The position numbers and the translations under genes are program-made. This document shows, in pieces, positions 61,609 through 64,000 of a stretch of DNA of 64,000 nucleotides. This DNA comes from Actinomadura violacea (GTDB taxonomy: Bacteria; Actinomycetota; Actinomycetes; Streptosporangiales; Streptosporangiaceae). The DNA lies in the NCBI RefSeq assembly GCF_017573465.1, contig NZ_JAGEPF010000038.1:1-64000 (forward strand). The letters run 5' to 3'. A model generated the notes under the pieces. The model ran no database searches, was not told the origin of the DNA, and saw only the letters and a list, made by a program, of their open reading frames with translations. The stretch's first letter is position 1. Each line of letters opens with the position of its first letter.

Positions 61609-61658
61609 TTGCGGCGTGTCGGCCTTATGGAGCGCTCCATAAGGCCGACACGCCGCAA
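61609..61658. repeat. dispersed palindrome copy 2, perfect 50-bp inverted repeat
   Basis: 25-base arms TTGCGGCGTGTCGGCC...ATGGAGC (61609-61633) and exact complement (61634-61658) with no loop. The first 16 bases of the arm and the GGAGCGCTCC centre are the same as in the copy at 19072-19127. It sits between convergent cbiD and cobM, so it can terminate both. Confidence 0.85.
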
Positions 61659-61668
61659 GTGAACGTGT

Positions 61669-62412
61669 TCAGGTGCGGCAGCGGGCCGCCGAGTACAGGT
61701 GGCTGTCGGTGAAGTTCGCGGCGGTGAGGACGCGGCCGACGATGATCACTGTGGTTCGTTCGATGCCCGCGTCGCGGACCTTCGCGGCGATGTCCGCCAG
61801 CGTCCCCCGGACGATCACCTCGTCCTCGCGGGACGCGTAGGCGACCACGGCGACCGGGCAGTCCGCGCCGTAGTTCGGGACGAGCTCGTCCACCACCGGC
61901 CCGATTCGCTGGACCGCCAGGTGCAGCACCATCGTCGCGCCGCTCCGGCCGAGCGTCGCGAGGTCCTCGCCCGGCGGCATCGGCGTCGCCCGCGCCGACG
62001 TGCGGGTCAGCACGACCGTCTGCGCCACCTCCGGGACGGTCAGCTCCCGGCCCAGCGAGGCCGCCGCCGCCGCGAACGCGGGCACGCCCGGCGTCACGTC
62101 GTAGGGGACGCCCGCCGCGTCCAGCCGCCGCATCTGCTCGGCCATCGCGCTGAACACCGACGGGTCGCCCGAGTGCAGCCGCGCCACGTCCTGCCCGCGC
62201 TCATGGGCGGCGACGAGCTCGGCGACGATGTCGTCCAGCACCATGCTCGCCGTGTTCACCAGGCGCGCGCCCTCCGGGCACCACCCCAGCACCTCCGGCG
62301 GGACGAGGCTCCCCGCGTACAGGCACACCGGCGACGCCGCGACCAGGTCGCGCCCGCGCACGGTCATCAGGTCGGCGGCGCCCGGCCCGGCGCCGATGAA
62401 GTGCACGGTCAC
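61669..62412 (-). CDS. cobM: precorrin-4 C11-methyltransferase CobM
   Basis: 247-aa SAM-dependent methylase: [96 protein letters not shown]. All family motifs are intact. The GTG at 62412 overlaps the cobL stop (GTGA) and has GGGGGA upstream. Confidence 0.95.
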   Translation of the reverse strand: MTVHFIGAGPGAADLMTVRGRDLVAASPVCLYAGSLVPPEVLGWCPEGARLVNTASMVLDDIVAELVAAHERGQDVARLHSGDPSVFSAMAEQMRRLDAAGVPYDVTPGVPAFAAAAASLGRELTVPEVAQTVVLTRTSARATPMPPGEDLATLGRSGATMVLHLAVQRIGPVVDELVPNYGADCPVAVVAYASREDEVIVRGTLADIAAKVRDAGIERTTVIIVGRVLTAANFTDSHLYSAARCRT

Positions 62413-63653
62413 CGGTCGTCCCCCCGCGTCGCGGCCCACTGCGTCACCGGCATCATCGGCCGCCAGCCGGTGAACCCGCCGACCGCCCCGGCCCGCCCGA
62501 TCTCGATCCTGGTCAGGTCGCCGCCGAGCCGCTCGCGCGCCTGTGTCACCACCCGCTCCGACTCGATCGTGACGGCGTTGACGACCAGCCGCCCGCCCGG
62601 CCGCAGCGCCTCCCAGCACGCGTCCACCATCCCCGGCGCGGTGACGCCGCCGCCGATGAACACCGCGTCCGGCGCGCCGAGGCCCGCCAGCGCGGCGGGC
62701 GCCTCCCCGACGACGACCCGGATCCCCGGCACGCCCAGGGCCCGCGCGTTCGCCTCGATCCGTGCCGCGCGCCGCTCCCGCTCCTCGATCGCGATCGCCC
62801 GGCACGACCGGTGCGCCCGCATCCACTCGATCCCGATGCTGCCGGCGCCGGCCCCGACGTCCCACAGCAGCTCGCCCGGCACCGGCCCGAGCCGCGCCAG
62901 GGTGATCGCCCGGACCTCCCGCTTGGTGATCTGCCCATCGTGCTCGTAGGAATCGTCCGCCAGGCCCGGCACGACCGGCGTCCCGGGCCCCTCGCAGCGG
63001 ATCGCGACGACGTTCAGCGCGGCCGGATCGTCCGGGACGGGGCCGACCCGCTCGTCCTCGGCGCCGAGCCGCTCCAGCACGGTCACCTCGCTGCCGCCGT
63101 AGCCGCGCTCGTCCAGCAGCGCCCTGACCTCGGCGGGCGTGTCCGCGCCCGCGCTCAGCACCAGCACCCGGCGGCCCGGCGCCAGCACCGCGGCCAGCAC
63201 CGACAGCGGGCGCCCGACCGCGCTCACGACCTCGGTGTCCTCGACCGGCCAGGCGAGCCGCGCGCACGCCAGCGACAACGACGAGGCGTGCGGCACCACC
63301 CGGACGCGGCCCGCGCCGAGCAGCCGGACCAGCGTCGTCCCGACCCCGTAGAACATCGGGTCGCCGCTCGCCGCGACCGCGATCCGGCGGCCCCGGTGCG
63401 CCTCGAACAGCGACGGCAGCCCCGGCAGCATCGGCGACGGCCACAGCGCCCGCTCCGCGTCCAGCGACGGCAGCAGCCCGAGCTGCCGCGGCCCGCCCAT
63501 GATCACGTCCGCCTTGCGGAAGGCGTCCCGGGCGGGCTCGGTCAGCCCCTCCCAGCCGTCCGCGCCCATCCCGACGACCCAGACGTCCGGCGCCGCCGGC
63601 GCCCCCTCCGGCGCGTCCACCCGCAGGTCGGGCCGGGTGATCCCGTCAGACAT
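62409..63653 (-). CDS. cobL: precorrin-6Y C5,15-methyltransferase (decarboxylating) CobL
   Basis: 414-aa bifunctional enzyme. The N-terminal tetrapyrrole methylase (about 20-215) has [22 protein letters not shown] and [16 protein letters not shown]. The C-terminal CbiT-like methyltransferase/decarboxylase (about 235-414) has [36 protein letters not shown]. It methylates C5 and C15 and decarboxylates. It overlaps the PPOX gene by eight bases upstream and cobM downstream. Confidence 0.95.
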   Translation of the reverse strand: MSDGITRPDLRVDAPEGAPAAPDVWVVGMGADGWEGLTEPARDAFRKADVIMGGPRQLGLLPSLDAERALWPSPMLPGLPSLFEAHRGRRIAVAASGDPMFYGVGTTLVRLLGAGRVRVVPHASSLSLACARLAWPVEDTEVVSAVGRPLSVLAAVLAPGRRVLVLSAGADTPAEVRALLDERGYGGSEVTVLERLGAEDERVGPVPDDPAALNVVAIRCEGPGTPVVPGLADDSYEHDGQITKREVRAITLARLGPVPGELLWDVGAGAGSIGIEWMRAHRSCRAIAIEERERRAARIEANARALGVPGIRVVVGEAPAALAGLGAPDAVFIGGGVTAPGMVDACWEALRPGGRLVVNAVTIESERVVTQARERLGGDLTRIEIGRAGAVGGFTGWRPMMPVTQWAATRGDDR

Positions 63654-64000
63654 TGCCGAGCACCCGCTCGACTGCGATCTCGATGACGACGCGCTGGGGG
63701 TTGGCGCGCGGCGGCTTGTACCGCTCGGCGTAGCGGCGCTCGCCGTCGGCGACGGCCGCGGCGTCGGTGCGCAGGACGGCCCGGCCCTCGACCGTCACCC
63801 AGTGCCGGCCGTCGACCTGGCTCACCGCGGCGGGCAGCCCGGCCTCGCCCGCCGCCCGCACGTGCCGCGCCTTCGCCGACCCCGCGGAGGTGATCACGCG
63901 CACCAGCCCGGCGGCGGCGTCCAGCGTCGCGCCGACCGGCACCGCGTGCGGCGTGCCGTCCGGCCGGACCGTGACCAGCGTGCAGACCCGCCGCTCCCGC
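63646..64000 (-). CDS. PPOX-class (F420-dependent type) protein, 5' end outside window
   Basis: C-terminal 117 residues of a split-barrel flavin/F420-binding protein: CTLVTVRPDGTPHAVPVGATLD, ITSAGSAKARHVRAAGEAGL, HWVTVEGRAVLRTD, AERYKPPRANPQRVVIEI. It resembles the actinobacterial TIGR03618/Rv1155-like family. The frame continues past base 64000. It overlaps cobL by eight bases, so it leads the cobL-cobM unit, but no role in B12 synthesis is known to me. Confidence 0.85.
   Translation of the reverse strand, partial: RERRVCTLVTVRPDGTPHAVPVGATLDAAAGLVRVITSAGSAKARHVRAAGEAGLPAAVSQVDGRHWVTVEGRAVLRTDAAAVADGERRYAERYKPPRANPQRVVIEIAVERVLGNV

Noticed and set aside
1-64000. CRISPR array, prophage or plasmid replication region
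   Set aside because: No regularly spaced direct repeats with unique spacers, no cas genes, no phage structural genes and no replication initiator or partition genes were seen.

Overview
The window is very GC-rich, densely packed actinobacterial chromosome. Several features point to an actinomycete of the Streptosporangiales/Actinomadura type, although the genus is an inference. They include membrane-anchored Ser/Thr kinases with a PQQ propeller, a mycothiol-dependent maleylpyruvate-isomerase-like enzyme, an NDMA-dependent alcohol dehydrogenase, an F420/PPOX-type protein, an HU with a Lys/Ala tail, frequent GTG/TTG starts and stop/start overlaps. No phage, plasmid, CRISPR or rRNA locus is visible. 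The only mobile-element trace is one degenerate TnpB.

Layout. 1-5.2 kb (minus strand): two tandem related Ser/Thr kinases, a DUF6295 protein, a dienelactone hydrolase and UppP. 5.3-13.4 kb: complete potassium-uptake operon kdpF-A-B-C-D-E, preceded by a coupled 27-aa membrane micro-ORF and a pair of direct repeats. 13.5-19.1 kb: HU, cupin, SigE-type ECF sigma factor with a membrane partner, Tat-type phospholipase C and a YVTN propeller. 19.1-26 kb (minus): NhaA-DsbA fusion, Rv1733c-like membrane protein, CBS-BON protein, GT39-type glycosyltransferase and LtaS-like sulfatase. 26-28.7 kb: NDMA-dependent ADH, an in-frame oxidoreductase/histidine-kinase chimera and FrnE. 28.8-35.1 kb: a phosphonate import and catabolism locus (FAD oxidase, phnD, phnC, a frameshifted phnE, ADH) divergent from gntR-phnX-like, with an operator-like palindrome between. 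35.1-38.7 kb: SugE/Gdx exporter, a repeat-rich gap, tRNA-Val/Cys/Gly, a CHAP protein, a tandem Usp and YceI. 38.7-49.4 kb: DMT transporter, M20 amidohydrolase, lyase-like protein, mycothiol enzyme, TnpB remnant, MerR, LLM oxidoreductase/FMN-reductase pair, autoregulated ArsR-SRPBCC pair and a HEAT-repeat protein. 49.4-51.6 kb: orphan HypF. 51.6-63.7 kb: corrin-ring synthesis genes cobN (with cobalamin riboswitch), cobG, cobH, cobIJ, cobK, cbiD, cobM, cobL, then a PPOX protein cut by the window edge.

How it fits together. The Kdp genes form a self-contained K+-limitation response. The cob genes cover most steps from precorrin-2 to cobalt insertion, using aerobic-type CobG/CobN with a CbiD-type C1-methyltransferase. 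The phosphonate locus pairs an ABC importer with oxidative and hydrolytic enzymes and no C-P lyase. The same 50-bp palindrome serves as the junction of two unrelated convergent gene pairs (about 19.1 and 61.6 kb), suggesting a dispersed bidirectional-terminator repeat. Several genes (gntR, arsR, cobG, cobK, the phospholipase) have a TANNNT box exactly six bases before the start codon, the pattern of leaderless transcripts.
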